From: Knoxdaviesia capensis
Taxonomy: Eukaryota > Ascomycota > Sordariomycetes > Microascales > Gondwanamycetaceae
Assembly (NCBI GenBank): GCA_001510575.1
Contig: LNGK01000004.1
Coordinates: 3,718,667 to 3,782,666 of the forward strand
Length of the DNA stretch: 64,000 nt
Direction: 5' to 3'
This document shows positions 1 through 12,847 of this stretch, piece after piece (the first letter of the stretch is position 1; every line of letters starts with the position of its first letter). The position numbers and the translations under genes were made by a program. The notes beneath the pieces are model-generated. The model was not told the origin of the DNA. It saw nothing but the letters and a program-made list of their open reading frames with translations, and did no database searches.

Positions 1-224
1 TGGGTGAGAGTGCTCTTGCGCGGCGGACGCTTCGAGTTGTTGTTGGATGGTGTGGAAAAGCCATTCATGTTGCCGCCGTTGCTATGGGTGGAGTTCGAGG
101 GAGAGGGGGACTGGTTTTTGATGGCCATCGAAGGCGACGGGGTCGAGATGGTGGGAGTCATCTGCATGGGGGGTTGTTGCATCATGTAGGCAGCCATGGC
201 TGGTGCTTCCACGGTGGTGGCCAT
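1..224 (-). CDS. 5' end of a possible homeodomain transcription factor (partial)
   Basis: An open frame on the minus strand starts at ATG 222-224 and runs off the left edge, giving 74 codons without a stop. The ATG has a good context (ACAATGG). The peptide is low complexity: Met/Gln/Pro-rich, then Ser/Asn-rich, ending in the basic stretch KRPPRKSTLT. From memory, this basic stretch precedes the homeodomain in Pho2/RfeB-like fungal homeobox proteins. The homeodomain itself would lie outside the window, so the family call is inference. The pyrimidine-rich DNA upstream on this strand (225-1200) fits a fungal promoter and leader. It could instead be another low-complexity regulator or RNA-binding protein. 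That a coding 5' end is here is fairly secure; its identity is not. Confidence 0.5.
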   Translation of the reverse strand, partial: MATTVEAPAMAAYMMQQPPMQMTPTISTPSPSMAIKNQSPSPSNSTHSNGGNMNGFSTPSNNNSKRPPRKSTLT

Positions 225-1200
225 TGTGAAAAGGGTGGACAGTATTAGGAAATAATATGATTCTTGGCTTGTCGGGGTTTTCGAGGGTGTGTCGTCGTGT
301 CTGGTTTCTTTTGTTGGTTTCCTTAGACCCGCTAGTCGGTGATACTCAGGCGGCTTCGCCTGCAAGATGTCAGATTTCTCTGGTCTTTTTCAGGAAAGTG
401 GAAACGAAGGGGTTGTATTTTTTTTCGAGAAGGATATTATAGAGTGAGAATGACCGTGGCACTTCTACTCGACAAATATGCAGTGGGTGAGTGGTTGTTT
501 AACGAGAGTGGTTATCAGATTAATGATGGGGGCAGTATAGATAAATCGATCTTGGAAAAGAATGGCTTCAGTTGAAGATGAAGAGGCTTTGGTTGAAAGA
601 GTGGCCAGCGATCCACGAAGAACGGGATGGCATGAAGAGACAAGTTGAAATAGATTAATATAAAGAGTAAGTAAGAAGCTGGATCGTCAGGAAAAGAGTT
701 CAGGACGAACAGGGCGAAGAAAGTCGAGAGAGAGAGAGAGAGATTGTTGTGGAAAAAGAATTATCAACTATTGGTAGGCCCGGTAAAAGAATGTGATGAA
801 ATCCGGAAAAGAGTGACGGAAATCGGATCAAACAGCAGAAATAAAGATTTGGTGATATTATCAAGAGAATGACTGAAGAAAGAGAAATATAAAACAAAAT
901 TAAAAGAGTGACATGAAGAAGGGAGGGGGGAAGGAGGAGGAGGATGCTCGTCGTGAGACGAAAAGAGAAGGATAGGAAAAGAAAGAAAGAAAAAAGTGAG
1001 GGACGAGGATGAGGATAAGATGGAGAGAGAGAGAGAAAGGAAAAAAAGAAGAGGAGAGAAGAAAAAAAATACAGGTACCAGGGTCTAGAGGGAGAAAAAG
1101 AAAAGGACGGGCCAGGGGGGGCGGGCAGGAAAGAAAAAAAGACAGAGAGGAAAAGGGGGGGGGATAAAAGGGAAAGGAAGGAAGGGGGTGGGTGTGCAGG
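225..1200 (-). promoter_or_regulatory. Pyrimidine-rich promoter/leader of the partial gene at the left edge
   Basis: The plus strand is strongly purine-rich here (GAGA, GGAAGG and AAAGAAAG tracts), so the minus strand, which is the sense strand of the gene at 1-224, carries long CT tracts. Such tracts are typical of fungal core promoters and 5' leaders. No gene is visible in the stretch. Confidence 0.4.
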
Positions 1201-1537
1201 CTGCTAAACTGAAGACTGTCTGGACGTGCAGGAAGTGACTTTTGGCTGGTGCAGCGTGGAGGCTGGTACATCCGGTTTGGAAGCCATACCCGCTGTTCCG
1301 TGCCTGGCTGGGACGATAGCAGCGAGCAGAGTTAGAGTAGGCAGGTGCGTGTGTGAGTGTGTGTGGGCAGGAGCGTGTGAGAGCGTGTGTGTGGTGTGTG
1401 TGAGGCCCGGGCAAGGGCGAAGCTGGTCCTCCTCCATCCTTCCTTCCCCCCCCCCAGAAAGATGCGGGTGTTCCGACTGTGTGGGTCGCTGCTGGCTGTG
1501 GTTGGCTGGAACGAGGAGGAGGAGGAGTCGAACACAC

Positions 1538-1538
<1 letters not shown>

Positions 1539-1569
<31 letters not shown>
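1539..1569. repeat. Poly(A) run, 31 nt
   Basis: An uninterrupted run of about 31 A on the plus strand. No retroelement body is visible next to it, so it is best read as a mononucleotide microsatellite. Confidence 0.9.
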
Positions 1570-1571
<2 letters not shown>

Positions 1572-2896
1572 AGCCGGGCTGACTTTAGGTCAACTGAGCG
1601 TCTGCCGTCGTGCTGAGAAGGAAGGAAGGAACAGCTGGCTGCACTTGTTGGCCCGGCCCACCAAGGTTATAAAAAGAACCGACGGCCGTTCGCTCGCTCT
1701 TTCCCTCATCCATCCACCATTGAAGAAAGCGGGTGTGGGGAAGCAGCAGAAGACTCGGCACTTCAGCCATACAGATCGGCCGTACGTACTATCTACTGTA
1801 CTGTACACCAACTCCTTGTTGTTGCGATACTTGCGTAATGATGTGTTCTGTGAACGAAGGGCTTCCCAGATGCTCTTCAGGCAGGTCGGTGAGGTTTGGT
1901 GGTGGTGTGGATTTCTGTTCCTGGATTTGCCGCTAGGTCTTTCTTTTCTGTCTCCCCTGTCCGGGTTCCTCAACGTTGTCGCTGTTCCTTGTCCCTTTTT
2001 TTGCCGCCCCTCTCCCATGCTTCCTTTCTATGGGGCCGGGGGCTTCTTGCTGTGAAGACTTATGCAGGTACCGGCTTGTCTCCAGAGCCAGATTTATGCA
2101 GATACTCGGTCGATGTGCACACAAGAGACTTGGTTGTTGGTATATATCAGTTGCTCGTAAGTATACAGAAAAGCCGCTTGTTCTCCGTTATGATCGCTCT
2201 CTTCTTTTCTCTTTCCTTCGTCTGGTCTGTCACACTCTCCAGCATAGCCATTCTTGTTTTGTTTTTTTTTCTGCAACGAGGTTTTGCCTCCCTGGTGTGG
2301 AGAAGTCAGGAGCCTCGGAGAAAAAGAAAAAAAGAAGAAAAAAAAAAGAGGCGTCTAGAGGGCGCGCGCCAGGCCCAGGCAAGATTTAATACACGACCAT
2401 GCCACTCGATGTTTTACAACAATGTATCCCATGCAGAAAGAACCACTCGTTGCTTCAACCCGGGTGGGTGTACGCGTAAACTCGAGCGATCGCCGATGTC
2501 AGAGGCTTTTCCGTAGTGTCGCTACCGGTGAACAGGCACCACTGTTTTGATATCGATAGTAACTTTCTGTTATCTACCCGATATCATATGTTTGGGACAG
2601 GCAAGTCCACGCCGATGGACATCCACTGCACGAAGCCTGCTCGCTGGACCGGATTACCTACACTGGGCGTGCCGTGTATGGTCGTATCCTCCAGAACTGA
2701 CTGTCTCAGTCGGCTGTCTTTCCGTGGTCCGGGAATTCGTTGGTGCCTTTGAACGAATGGCTGGCTACGCTGGACAGCCAGACTTGGCCGGCTTCAGATC
2801 CATCCCTCATTGGACAAATGCTGGGTTTTGCGATTGGTTTTTTTGTTGTTTGGGGCCACAATGGCTGGCTGTCCGTGTTGGTGAACCTGGCTTGGC

Positions 2897-2897
<1 letters not shown>

Positions 2898-2944
<47 letters not shown>
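2898..2944. repeat. (GT)n microsatellite
   Basis: About 23 perfect TG/GT units, the longest dinucleotide repeat in the window. It is intergenic. Confidence 0.95.
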
Positions 2945-2945
<1 letters not shown>

Positions 2946-5900
2946 GTTCTCCATCACCACCAAGACGGCGGCAGCCAGATCTTGTCTTGCTTCTTGGGAG
3001 TGTTTTACCAGGCATAACTGTGTTTCGTCGATTGGAGTTTCGTTGTTTTATGTGTCCGCTAGTTTTTCCTTGGTTTTTTTTTTTTCTGGATGGCGTGGTT
3101 TAGACGCCGTAATGCCAACCAGTTTTTTTTTTTTTTTCCTTGTTATATATATCGCTTGTGCAGCATTCCGATAGCCAGACTAAATGGATTTTTTGACATA
3201 TGTATACATAGTCCTGACATCTGGGGTTGGTGCATTTGCATTGTTCATCGGTATTTAGAAGCATTCTTGACCTCTGTTAGTCCTGTATTGAAACACGACA
3301 TGCCGTCAAACTAACCACCGATAGCCAGTTGTGTCCAGCAATGCAAGCTAGCGAGGTGGAGGCGTGTTCGTCCCTTTTTTCACCAGGTTATGACGCTCTT
3401 CAACCGATACTAACACACCACACTACGGCGGTACTATTCAACGCCACCGGAGAAGCTCTAGCACCTCTGGTACCTGAACTAAGCTCTTAGCCCACTTCGT
3501 ATAATTCAACTGTTGCAGGAAACACAGAAAACGCCCATATGGAGCAACAGCCGTAGCATCGGTGAACTCAGTCCTACGGTTCTCGCGGTGAAGACACATA
3601 GGGGCATATGCCGGAGACACTGGTTCGTGGAATAAAGTGGGCAGGAGCAGACTTTGACAGAGGAACACATGTCGTCTGGCGAGACCCGGAGCAGGCCCTG
3701 GTGGAGGGATTAGTAATTGTGGGTGTGCCTGGCACAGTCGGAATCTTTTTTTGCCTACCTACGAGTTCCAAAGCACAGGCGGACTTGTGGGCAAAATCGG
3801 CCTTCCTTGCCGACAGCCAGCCTCTGGAGGGGGTACTGAAACCCCCTGACCAGGTGCTGGGTGTCATGAACAACAGGGGGGAAAGGATGTTGTCTTGTTA
3901 TCAGGGTTATATGGCTTGAAGGTGGCAAAGAGACGGCCTAGGTGGTCAGGCTCCTCAAGCCAGATATTCCGAGTGTACCCAAAAGGCATCCAGAGTTCAG
4001 AACTGTATGAGTTCAAGCCCAACAGCCTGACACCGGCTTTTTGCAGGTGGTATGACCATCGTGATCTGCTGTACATACCGTACCGACCAAGAAGAGACAC
4101 CAGAGCCAGCCAACCAGCCAGCCAGTTGCGATCGGGCGTTGTTCCCGGGTCTGCTATTGGCCATCGCCCCGTTTCTGCCATTCTTTTCTGACCGCCCTTA
4201 ACAGATGTTTCCCCCGGTGCGCGTCCGCCGTTGGCTTGTCTCTTTTTTCACGGACGGTTCTCAACCAGGAAGGAGCCACCCACCCCGAATCCTTCAGCCC
4301 TCTTTCCTTTCCCTCTCGTCGGCGGACGGGCGAGTGGCCAAGAATGATTTTCTGGCCAATAGGACCCAAGCACATCCACCCACCCCTTTGGTTGCGGGTT
4401 GGATCAGCGCACTTTTTGGTGTACACCGCCCTGGGAAGATGTGTCTCTGCTCTCCGCGTCGATTGGCCACACACACACACGTATTCAAGGCGTGACGCGT
4501 TTCTTTTTTTTTAGGTTCTGCCGGGCGCCAGCACCATCGTGACCACCCACTTGCTTCATTCCGCGAATGGGGGTTCTGTGTGTGACTTTTGTTTTGATGC
4601 GCTTTCTGTTATCTGTTTATGGCCGTCGCAGAAGAAAACGACGGAATCGCGAAGAAGACTCGCCTTGTGCCACTCGGGTCAACTGTGCCTCGCACGTTCG
4701 CTGGGGGTTTAGGCTTGTTCCCAGGATGTCCAGGCTTCCGATGTGACCTGTTGGCACCCCCACGATAACCCAGAACGCTCTTTACCCAGACTCGGCCTAG
4801 CTCTTCGTCCGATATCCGTGTCTTCCTCCTTTTTTTTGTCGTACTGCCCTTTTCCCGACGCTGGTTCCCGTGGCTATGGCTGACTGGCACCGGCGGGCTT
4901 CCCTCCCCTCTCACCTCCCGGGCGAGGAGCCTGCCGTGTGGGAAGCTGGTGTCTGTCTGGTTTGTGTGGTTACATGGGATTCCAGCCTGAGAGTGGTTCT
5001 AAGCTTTACCGCTCCAGTACACCTCGTCCGTGCTGTTTGCCCTCCGGTTTGTTCAGGCCGTTGGTTCTCAGATGTCTACCGTACTGTACAGTACACTACA
5101 TGCAGATACGAAGGGTGATGGTGCACGTGCTGTCAAGTCGTGCCCTCTCCGCGTTAACGTGAAGCTCGCTTGTAACTCTCAGGCTTTTAGCGTGCGTGTA
5201 CAGTACTGCACATATGCATACGTATTTATGCCTTTGCCACTCGTTCCCTTTTTCCCCTGACTAGAAGGCAGGGGAGGGAGGGGGGAAGGTCCAGGAAAAG
5301 GGCCCATGCCTGCAGTTCTAGGCGTCATCGTCTTCATGCAGTCCCGGCGCCTATCAACTCGTGAACCCTTGCACGCAAACCAGGATACATCAAGCGGTTT
5401 TTTGTCGGGTTTGTTGCCCCAATGCCCACACCACGGGATTTCTATCGTGCGAGCAAGTTCTCGGGTTTGTTTGTGGGAGGGGGAGGTTTTTTCGGTTGTT
5501 TTTGGGTTCTCTTTCCAGGTCTTCGGAGGATTCACGTTGTCCCAACGTGACCGTCGTCCTAACTTGAAGATCACTCACTCATTATACTCCGTATAGATTC
5601 ACTCGACAAAACCTGTTTCTGTTTACTGTGCTGCTTCGGGAGAAACCTGTTCCCTCTCTCTGCTTTAACGAGACGCGGAAGGTGCCGCCTTCTGATTTCG
5701 AGGTCTTGTGTCCAAATTCGGGTTAGGGTCAGCCATCCTGTATTGGGACTGCCACTTTTCGTATGAATGAATATCCTTAACCCTGTCGGATTTGAATGGT
5801 ACAGAACAGGTTCTTTGCACACCACCAGTGTTCCGCGCTTTGAAATGCCTCCCGGAACAATAAACAGAGTAATATCACGCAACCTATTGTTTGTTGGAAG

Positions 5901-6611
5901 GGCTTCCAGGGGAGAGAAGCGCCGTCTCCATTAAGCCGCATCCTAACATCTAACATGGAGATTCTGCATTCTAGAGTGGTGAGAGAAGGAGCAAAGGTGC
6001 CTGGGGATTATCAACGAGATCGGGCTGTACGGCTATGTCAAAGAGGTCTGCGGTTTTATCTCCTTATTCCTGGATATCCAACCACACATTCGCGGGAGGA
6101 GCTGAGGCGGCACATAGAAAAGCCGGCTTAACTATATTGATTGCTCCGATTGAGTTTGCTCCTGGCATGCAATTCCTAGCCCCCGGTTCCCAGCCAAGCT
6201 TCGGGATACCGTGAAATGGAGGCAGCGGTCTTACCGCCGAGGAACGCATTATACCACAAGAAGCTCTTTCAGTCGGGAACGCGCGGCCGTGAGACTCGTT
6301 TCTGTCGGCAAGCACATTCCTGTGAACACGGTTCAGTGTGTACTGTGAATAATTTGCGGAGTGGTGTTTTTGTTACTCCATTCAAGCGACTCCCTATTCA
6401 AAACCGCCTCCCTCTTAGGGTAGGATTTATGATAGGAGACCGTAAGTCATCGGTTATGGAAGAACCGGTTGAGTCACCTACGCAGCGGCCGGGTCATACA
6501 CCAATAAAATCCAATAAAGATAGGGCTGGAACGACCACCTCCTGCGGGTGTACAGTAAAAACTGAGAAACTGGCAAGATGTGTGCTTGTGCACGCCTCCG
6601 GGGGTTCTCTC

Positions 6612-7022
6612 GTATGCATGTACATATGTAATGTACATATGTACAGTACGCATATATACTGTACTGTACCTGTCCTTGTTGTCTTTACTGCTGGCGATCC
6701 ATTTTGCGTCCACGTCGACAATGGTGGCACCAACACCGTGTCTCGGCCGCAGGTCGGGACAGCGCCCACAACAATGATTTTCCTGAGTGAACCCCATATC
6801 CACCTTACCTGCACAAAAATGCATCCGTGTAACCCTTGATCATAGAGCAGAGAGAGCTCGGCGATTCGCCACGCATGTGCAGCCAGCAGTACTGTACAGT
6901 ATGTACTGTATGTATTGAGAGGTACGAGTACGTCCTACATACAGTACAGTATGTGCGAGTATTCGGGTAAGTACGCCCTGCACTATTTCTGGATGTGTGC
7001 AGTACTTCGCACATACTGTACG
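6612..7022. repeat. Cluster of TGTAC/GTACA pentamer palindromes
   Basis: This 410-bp stretch has six blocks built from GTACA/TGTAC units: around 6618-6649, 6657-6669, 6889-6912, 6937-6952, 7000-7005 and 7013-7021. It includes the nested palindrome GTACTGTACAGTA and a tandem of ATGTACATATGTA. It is the densest part of a motif that recurs across the intergenic DNA of the window. Function unknown. Confidence 0.7.
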
Positions 7023-10000
7023 TTGCGGCCATGTAACAAGCGTGCCAAGGAGCCTCTCTCTCCTCGTTTGCTTGAGGTCGTACCTTTTCTTTTCTTTTCT
7101 TTCTTTTTTTTTTTTTTTTGCCGCTGCTTGCCCCCCCCTCTTCTCTGCGTCTCCACTCACCCCCTGGTCTTTGTCTGCGGAGCTAGACACGAAAGTCTGG
7201 ACGGTACCTGAACTAAACCCGATTTGGATAGCCCAACTAAGCCTGGGCAGAAACCAGGACCGGGGTGTGGATGGCTGTTGCCTCTCTTTTTTTCTTCTTT
7301 TCTCCCCTGTGTGGTATGCTGAGGCTCGCAGCTTCTTGCTCCTTCTCTGTCCGCCCGCCCTTTGCGGACCCACATTCACAAGGTATCCCCCCTCCCTTGC
7401 CTCTGAACTACACCGTGTTGGTCGGTCGCGCCTGAACGACGAGTTGATGGTTCAGGGGTGGGAAGGCGGACAAACAGGCGAGAATACTCAACTCAGCATG
7501 AAGAAGCTCCAGACGCACACACGCACAACAGTAACACACACGACACAGCAATTCCAAGCGATAACGCCATCCATCGATGATGGCGAGGGAGGCATGTCAT
7601 CTGATGCCTTTATGCTATAACCAACAAGAGAAGCCTCAACGTCGGTTATAAGAACGTTGATGTTCCCATTCGACTCGCGAGAAAGACCTCACACGTGTGC
7701 TCTTGGTCCCGGTTGCTCCTTCCCTTGTAAGACAACCTCCTGCATATTCGCAGGCTCTTCCGTGCACACATGATCAATGTGGCCATCACCGCCGGAAGGA
7801 GCGGCCCACTTCCTACTCTATATCTGAATCTGCCTATGTGCAGCAATATGTGGAAGGCACGGACAAGGTCTTTTCCCGTGATTTTGCACCTGCTGATGAT
7901 CAGATGGCGTAGCCAATGGCCTCGGCTCGCTCTTTCCTTTTGCCAAAGCTCACATGAATAAGGATGGACGTAAATCTTGGCCAAGAACGGGAATATCTTC
8001 GTATCTGCTTCTTCTCTACATATTCCAGACACAATGTCTCTGATTCTGATTCTCTCCCCCCCTTTCCATTCCTCATCCATACACATGTTTTATCGATAAT
8101 ACAACGAGTGGTGGTGCGGCCTCTAACCTCTGGTTGGAGAAGACGGAAGAGTCAGCTCATGCAACCAACGCCTAGCTAGAGTCTAGCACTGCGACTGTAC
8201 TTGTTCAAGCCGCGTCTTTCTATCAAATAAAGAACCCGCATCTCGCTCTTAATATCGGTTCACTCCTGCAACGGTACACGCACTGAGGCCTCAATCTACC
8301 CGATAACACCCATCCGAAGGCTTCCCTCCCCCCCTTTGCTACTTACAGAAGAGTGCCTTGTTGGAGTGAGTATACGGTTGCACAGCTGCTGACATCCATA
8401 AGTCCATGCTGGAAGCGAGAGGTATGATGGTATGGCATCTCATAAAAGTGGTACACTCTCACAACTTTTTTTCTTCTTCTTTTTTTTTTTTTTTTTCTCA
8501 CACGGCACACGCTCCTACGCTCGTTCGCTCGCCCGCCCGATCCGCACAGCTCGTCATCTTCCCAGATAACCCCTGACTCCCTGACACCGCGCCCCACACG
8601 TACATCTGGCACAAAGTACTGTCGTTACCGCCAAAGAGACTTTTGCTGCCCACCGAGGACCAGCCAACTTGGCCAACCCGCTCACTGGAACGTGCGCGCT
8701 TTGCTCAAAACGGCATATGTTAAGTCTCCAGTCAGCGAGTTGCTTGTACCCGGTGGCGTTGTGCAAGTATCGTGGACCGGGGCCCTGAACTAACGGCATA
8801 ATAGTCCTTCTTCTATAGCCGATGGAATCCATCGTCGACCAGAAGGAAATCCACGAAAAAAATCCCGTGATCCCAGTATCTCGAACCGATGGTCCCGCAT
8901 GATGCTGGCCATCCAGACTCTCGTGATTCCCGTCCGAGTCTGTGTACAGTACATGGCTCCTCGCCGGGACTTTGGCCATTGATCTGCTAGAAGCTCACAC
9001 TGATCAGCGCGTGTGTACTATGTGCAGTGCACACACGGTAAGGAGGTACGTATAGTTGTATATTATTCCATGCCGCTCTCTTATGGAATAGATAAGCCGC
9101 ATCTAGTGCCGTTTGAGTGATCGAGGGGTGTTTCCGGGTAGAGCCCAAACACTCGTTATCTTCAGGTTTGCAACTGTTGTCCATACGCCACACAGCCTTC
9201 CCACCACAATGACATACATCTGATGCTTTTCGAACAGCCATTGCCACAGCACACCCGTAACACGAGAGACGACGACGAATCGGACATTCAGGATTCCATT
9301 CTGGGGGTTGGCCCGGCGTACTGTACACACACGACGGTTAACTCGGACCAATCCCAGGCGTTTCCCCCTGAAAGCCCACCCACTTGGTCCAAAAAAAGTT
9401 ACAGGCATCCTCGGCGGACTGACCGCTCACCTTTCTCTCAACCATTGTGGCCTCTTCCCAATAAGCCCGCAACCGTCGGCCTTTTTTCTTGCCAGCGAGC
9501 CTTTGGGCCCAACGTGACTCCGGCAGGCCTGGCCAGGGACCTTGATTGGCTGGACGCGAGAAAGATTTCACAGTGATATGACTGATGTCGTTCTCCAGAC
9601 CGGAAACCCCACGAACATCAGAACTTCAGAATACTGTACTGTACTGAACACAACAGCTTCGCTAGACCCGAGTGCTAGCGCCAGGGGCGAACCACTCACT
9701 AGTTAAACAGGCGGTTTTGTTGTGACGGCTGGGGCTTTGGCCTGACTTTTATCCCCAGGAGTCGATAACAAGAAGGTGGGTGGACGTGGCGCAGTGCAGA
9801 TGTGAAGCATATCATGCATTGGTTGGTTGATCGACTGAACATGCTAACAACTGTCCATGACGATTCTGGAACAATACAGAAGACAGGAAAGAGACACATT
9901 GTGCAGGGTTTCCAGCACTTGGAGTCTCCAACACTTTACCCATACGATACAGAACTCGACTCCAAGTTGGAGTGCAACGGCCTCGTTCACACCCATGGCC

Positions 10001-11442
10001 CCCCTCCATCGGGGAAAACGCATAGCCTGCTTGGCACCACAAAGTCCGACAACGAAGGGGGAAAATGCGAGAAACGCATGGAAAAGACCGGATGACTGAG
10101 AATGGCGAGGAAAAAAAAAAGGGGCGGCCTGAGTCTAGAAGACATGTTAGTCAGAGGAGGTGAAACCCCAAGCACCAAGCACAGCCAGCACCGCCTACTC
10201 AGTCCACTTAGGGGCGGCTGTCGATTCTCACTGCGGCCAAACCGAACTCTGACCACACGAGCATGGGCTTATTGTTTTTCGTGAACACTGAACAGGTCTG
10301 AGAATCCCTTTCGGCTGTGGATGACCCAGACCGCCGGACCGCGATGCATGACCCTACAGGACATATTTTGTATCGTTGCACCACATCCATCCATCCCAGC
10401 TCCCGGGTTTTGCGCTCCAGAACCTTCGGAGGTGTCATGGAAAGGAGAAATCCCTGAGCAGAGTCGAAAGGGTCAGTCAGTCACTTGTTGCGTGCTTTTG
10501 GCGATAGTTGGCCCGCCTGGGAGACACTAAAGCCCTCGTGTTGGTTGACCTTTGCCAGGGTTTGGCTGTTAAAAAGGCATCAAAGCGGCCGACAAGTGAC
10601 TGTTGCTCCCTCTTCACGCGCCCTGAGCAAAGACAAACTTAACCAGGGGGCCCAACCGAATCGGTGTCTTCCGGCTCCAAAGAAGCCAACAAGCAGCCAG
10701 AACCCCTGACAGCTTGGAAAAGGGCCATAAGAAACCGTACGTCAGAAGGAGTATAGATAGATTCGAACCAGGAAAAAAAAGGAAGGTTTGTGGAAGGGTC
10801 TAAAAATAAACCTGGTTTAGTCGCTCGCTCTACAGATAAGAAAGTCTTTGTTCCTTCTTTTTCTTTTTCTTTCGCTTTTGCTCGCAAGGACGTGGGAGTG
10901 ATATGGCGGTAATCACCACCCATGACGATAATACAGCATGGATTGGGGAGGTGACAGGAGAGGGGCCGAGTTGGATTTATGGCACAGAGTGTAGCACGCC
11001 TTGGGTCTGTTTGCTTGTTACTGTAGCTACAGTATAGTACAGGATCACAGGTTTATCTTCTGGAGTTGTGATTATACATGTCGAGTTGGTTTTTGTCAGG
11101 TTATCTTCCGGCGGTGAGGCAGGGGCGACCGAGGATTGATTCCAATTCCTGACTTGTCTCGAGTTGGGTTTACTGGCGTGCCTGTGGCATGGCATGGCAT
11201 GGTATATTTAGCCGCCCGGCCAGCCACTGGCCCCGGCCCGGTCCCCGGGTTCCGGCCTGTGGGTGAACCTGAAGTGATCAAGCGGCTACGGTGGAAGAGC
11301 AGAAACAACGTGTTGGGCGCAGTGAACATATGACTGAAGGCCAGTTTTCCTTTCATTGAGACCGAACATGCTAGAATAACCACCAGTGTCCCCCCATCCG
11401 TCCTATATCAAGGCACCCTTTGTTCCCGGGGTGAGCGCTTGC

Positions 11443-12847
11443 TCACAGCTCCTTCATGACCTCCTGCACGGCCTTCTTGGCCAGCCGCCGCCGCTCGGCC
11501 TCGGGCAGGCTCTCGCCGAGGTCGCGCGTGGCTTTCAGCTTGAGCATCATGGCCTCGAGTTTCTGGATGTCGCCGTCGGACAGCTCGCGGTCGGCGAACG
11601 GGCGGTTGGGCGGCGCGGGGCCGAGGGAGGACGCTTCGGCGGCGGCTGTTGTGGTGGTCGTCGCAGCAGTGGCGCTAGTGGATGCTTCTGCTGGTGGTGG
11701 TGGTGGTGGTGGGGCGGCGGCGGCGGCGGGATCGTCGGGGGTGTCGGCGCTGGCTTCCTCGCGCATCAGGATCTCACTCCAGATGGCTTCGCGCAGACCG
11801 GCGAAATCGGAGCGGTCGACGTCGATGGCAAAGTCGAGCGCGTTGACTCCGGACCCGCGGCCGGCGTCGTCGGAGTCGTCCTCGTCGGTGTCAAAGACAA
11901 AGTCCATGTCCTCGTCGTCGCCGGCGTCGGGAGCGTCCCACGAGTTTGCTTGCAGGGCCTCGAGGGCGCGGTGGATGCCGAGTTTTTCTGGGTGTGGCGG
12001 GGTTAGTGACTGTTTAGACCTGAGGGGGGGGGNGGGGGGGGGGGGGGGGGGGAATGAAGACAAAGGAGGGGGACCGCTCTAAAAACAAAAAAAAGGTAGC
12101 AGGTGAACAGGTGAAAAAAGGGGTGCTTGGGAGGAAAGGGACACTCACCGCCGAACTCGTTCCGGCCCTCGTCAGCCGCGCCGCCGCGCACCTGCACGAA
12201 CTCCATGCCCAGATCGGAGCACACAGCATCCCAGTCCACCCCGCCAGACCCCGCCTCGCCGACGCCGATCGCCAGCGCCACGCCGTCCCACTCGAACCCG
12301 CCCAGCCCGTCATTCAGCACGCGGCCGACGCTCTCCAGCAGCGCGTGCGTCGCGGGCTCGGCAGTCGCGTTTGCACCATCCCTGGCGGCCCCGCCGCCCG
12401 ACACCGGGAACACGACCACCAAGCCGCCGAGCGCGGAGAGCACTTCCCGGGCCTCTTCGGCGAGGAAGGTGGCGGCCCAGTCGGCCGGCTCGGCGCGGTC
12501 CTCGCGGGACGGCTCTGCCGGCTGGCCCGATGTGCCCGGTGCAGAAGCCGACGACGACGACGACGATGATGACGCCGGCGCGGCTATCAGGTCCAGCCAG
12601 ACCGGGACTGTGGCGGAGTAGTAGTCGGTGACCAGCGGCAGGTCGTGGGTGATGCCGGCCAGCGTGCCTTCCACCGGCAGCGGGACCGAGCCGGACAGGT
12701 CTGTCAGGGGCAGGGGTTTGGTTAGGACGGAACTCTCACTGCAATCGAAGCAGAAATGCCGGAGAGAGGAGGCATACCTTTTAGAACTCTGCTCAGGTGA
12801 TGTGCTGAATTCTCCAGAGAGACAGCCAAGATGCGCCTGGTGGCCAT
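11443..12847 (-). CDS. IRC6 / AAGAB p34-like alpha/gamma-adaptin-binding protein
   Basis: Three exons: 12778-12847, 12149-12700 and 11443-11987, giving 388 residues. Intron 1 (12701-12777) has GTATGCC...CTGACAG ends. Intron 2 (11988-12148) has GTGAGT, a CACTAAC branch site and CCCAG. Joining restores an unbroken frame across MATRRILAVS, the Asp-Leu-Ser-Gly-Ser-Val junction and EFGEKLGIHRALEAL. The N-terminal half is a Rossmann/G-domain-like region with a Ser-rich insert. The C-terminal half has the conserved acidic DED stretch and a helical tail (LEAMMLKLKATRDLGE...). In this family the protein chaperones clathrin adaptor subunits (AP-1/AP-2) in the cytosol. Codons are very GC-rich and GGT repeats encode a proline run. 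Intron 2 holds a long G run with one undetermined base. Confidence 0.82.
12024..12052. repeat. Poly(G) run containing an undetermined base, inside an intron
   Basis: Nine G, one N at 12033, then 19 G on the plus strand, so poly(C) in the sense strand of the adaptin-binding protein gene. It lies in intron 2 and does not affect the coding frame. The true length is unresolved. Confidence 0.9.

Larger units (their letters stand above)
1201..11442. other. About 10 kb without a supportable gene
   Basis: No frame here has recognisable domains, convincing codon use or a splice pattern that builds a protein. It holds an A31 run at 1539-1569, a GT repeat at 2898-2944, a T-rich run near 7105-7120 and many copies of a TGTAC pentamer motif. 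It may be a long regulatory region of the left-edge gene, or hold fast-evolving or non-coding transcripts. From sequence alone nothing can be assigned. Confidence 0.5.

Noticed and set aside
1539..1569. Poly(A) tail of a retroelement
   Set aside because: No reverse transcriptase-like frame or target-site duplication flanks the run.
3574..3919. Overlapping frames of about 100 codons on both strands
   Set aside because: No recognisable motif, no good start context or splice pattern, and both strands look equally plausible.
7646..8086. 146-codon minus-strand frame
   Set aside because: Composition is mixed and no family is recognised; within an 11-kb gap such a frame is expected by chance.
10758..10772. 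TGGTTCGAATC on the minus strand, resembling a tRNA B box
   Set aside because: The following bases do not pair to form T-arm and acceptor stems, and no A box lies at the right distance.
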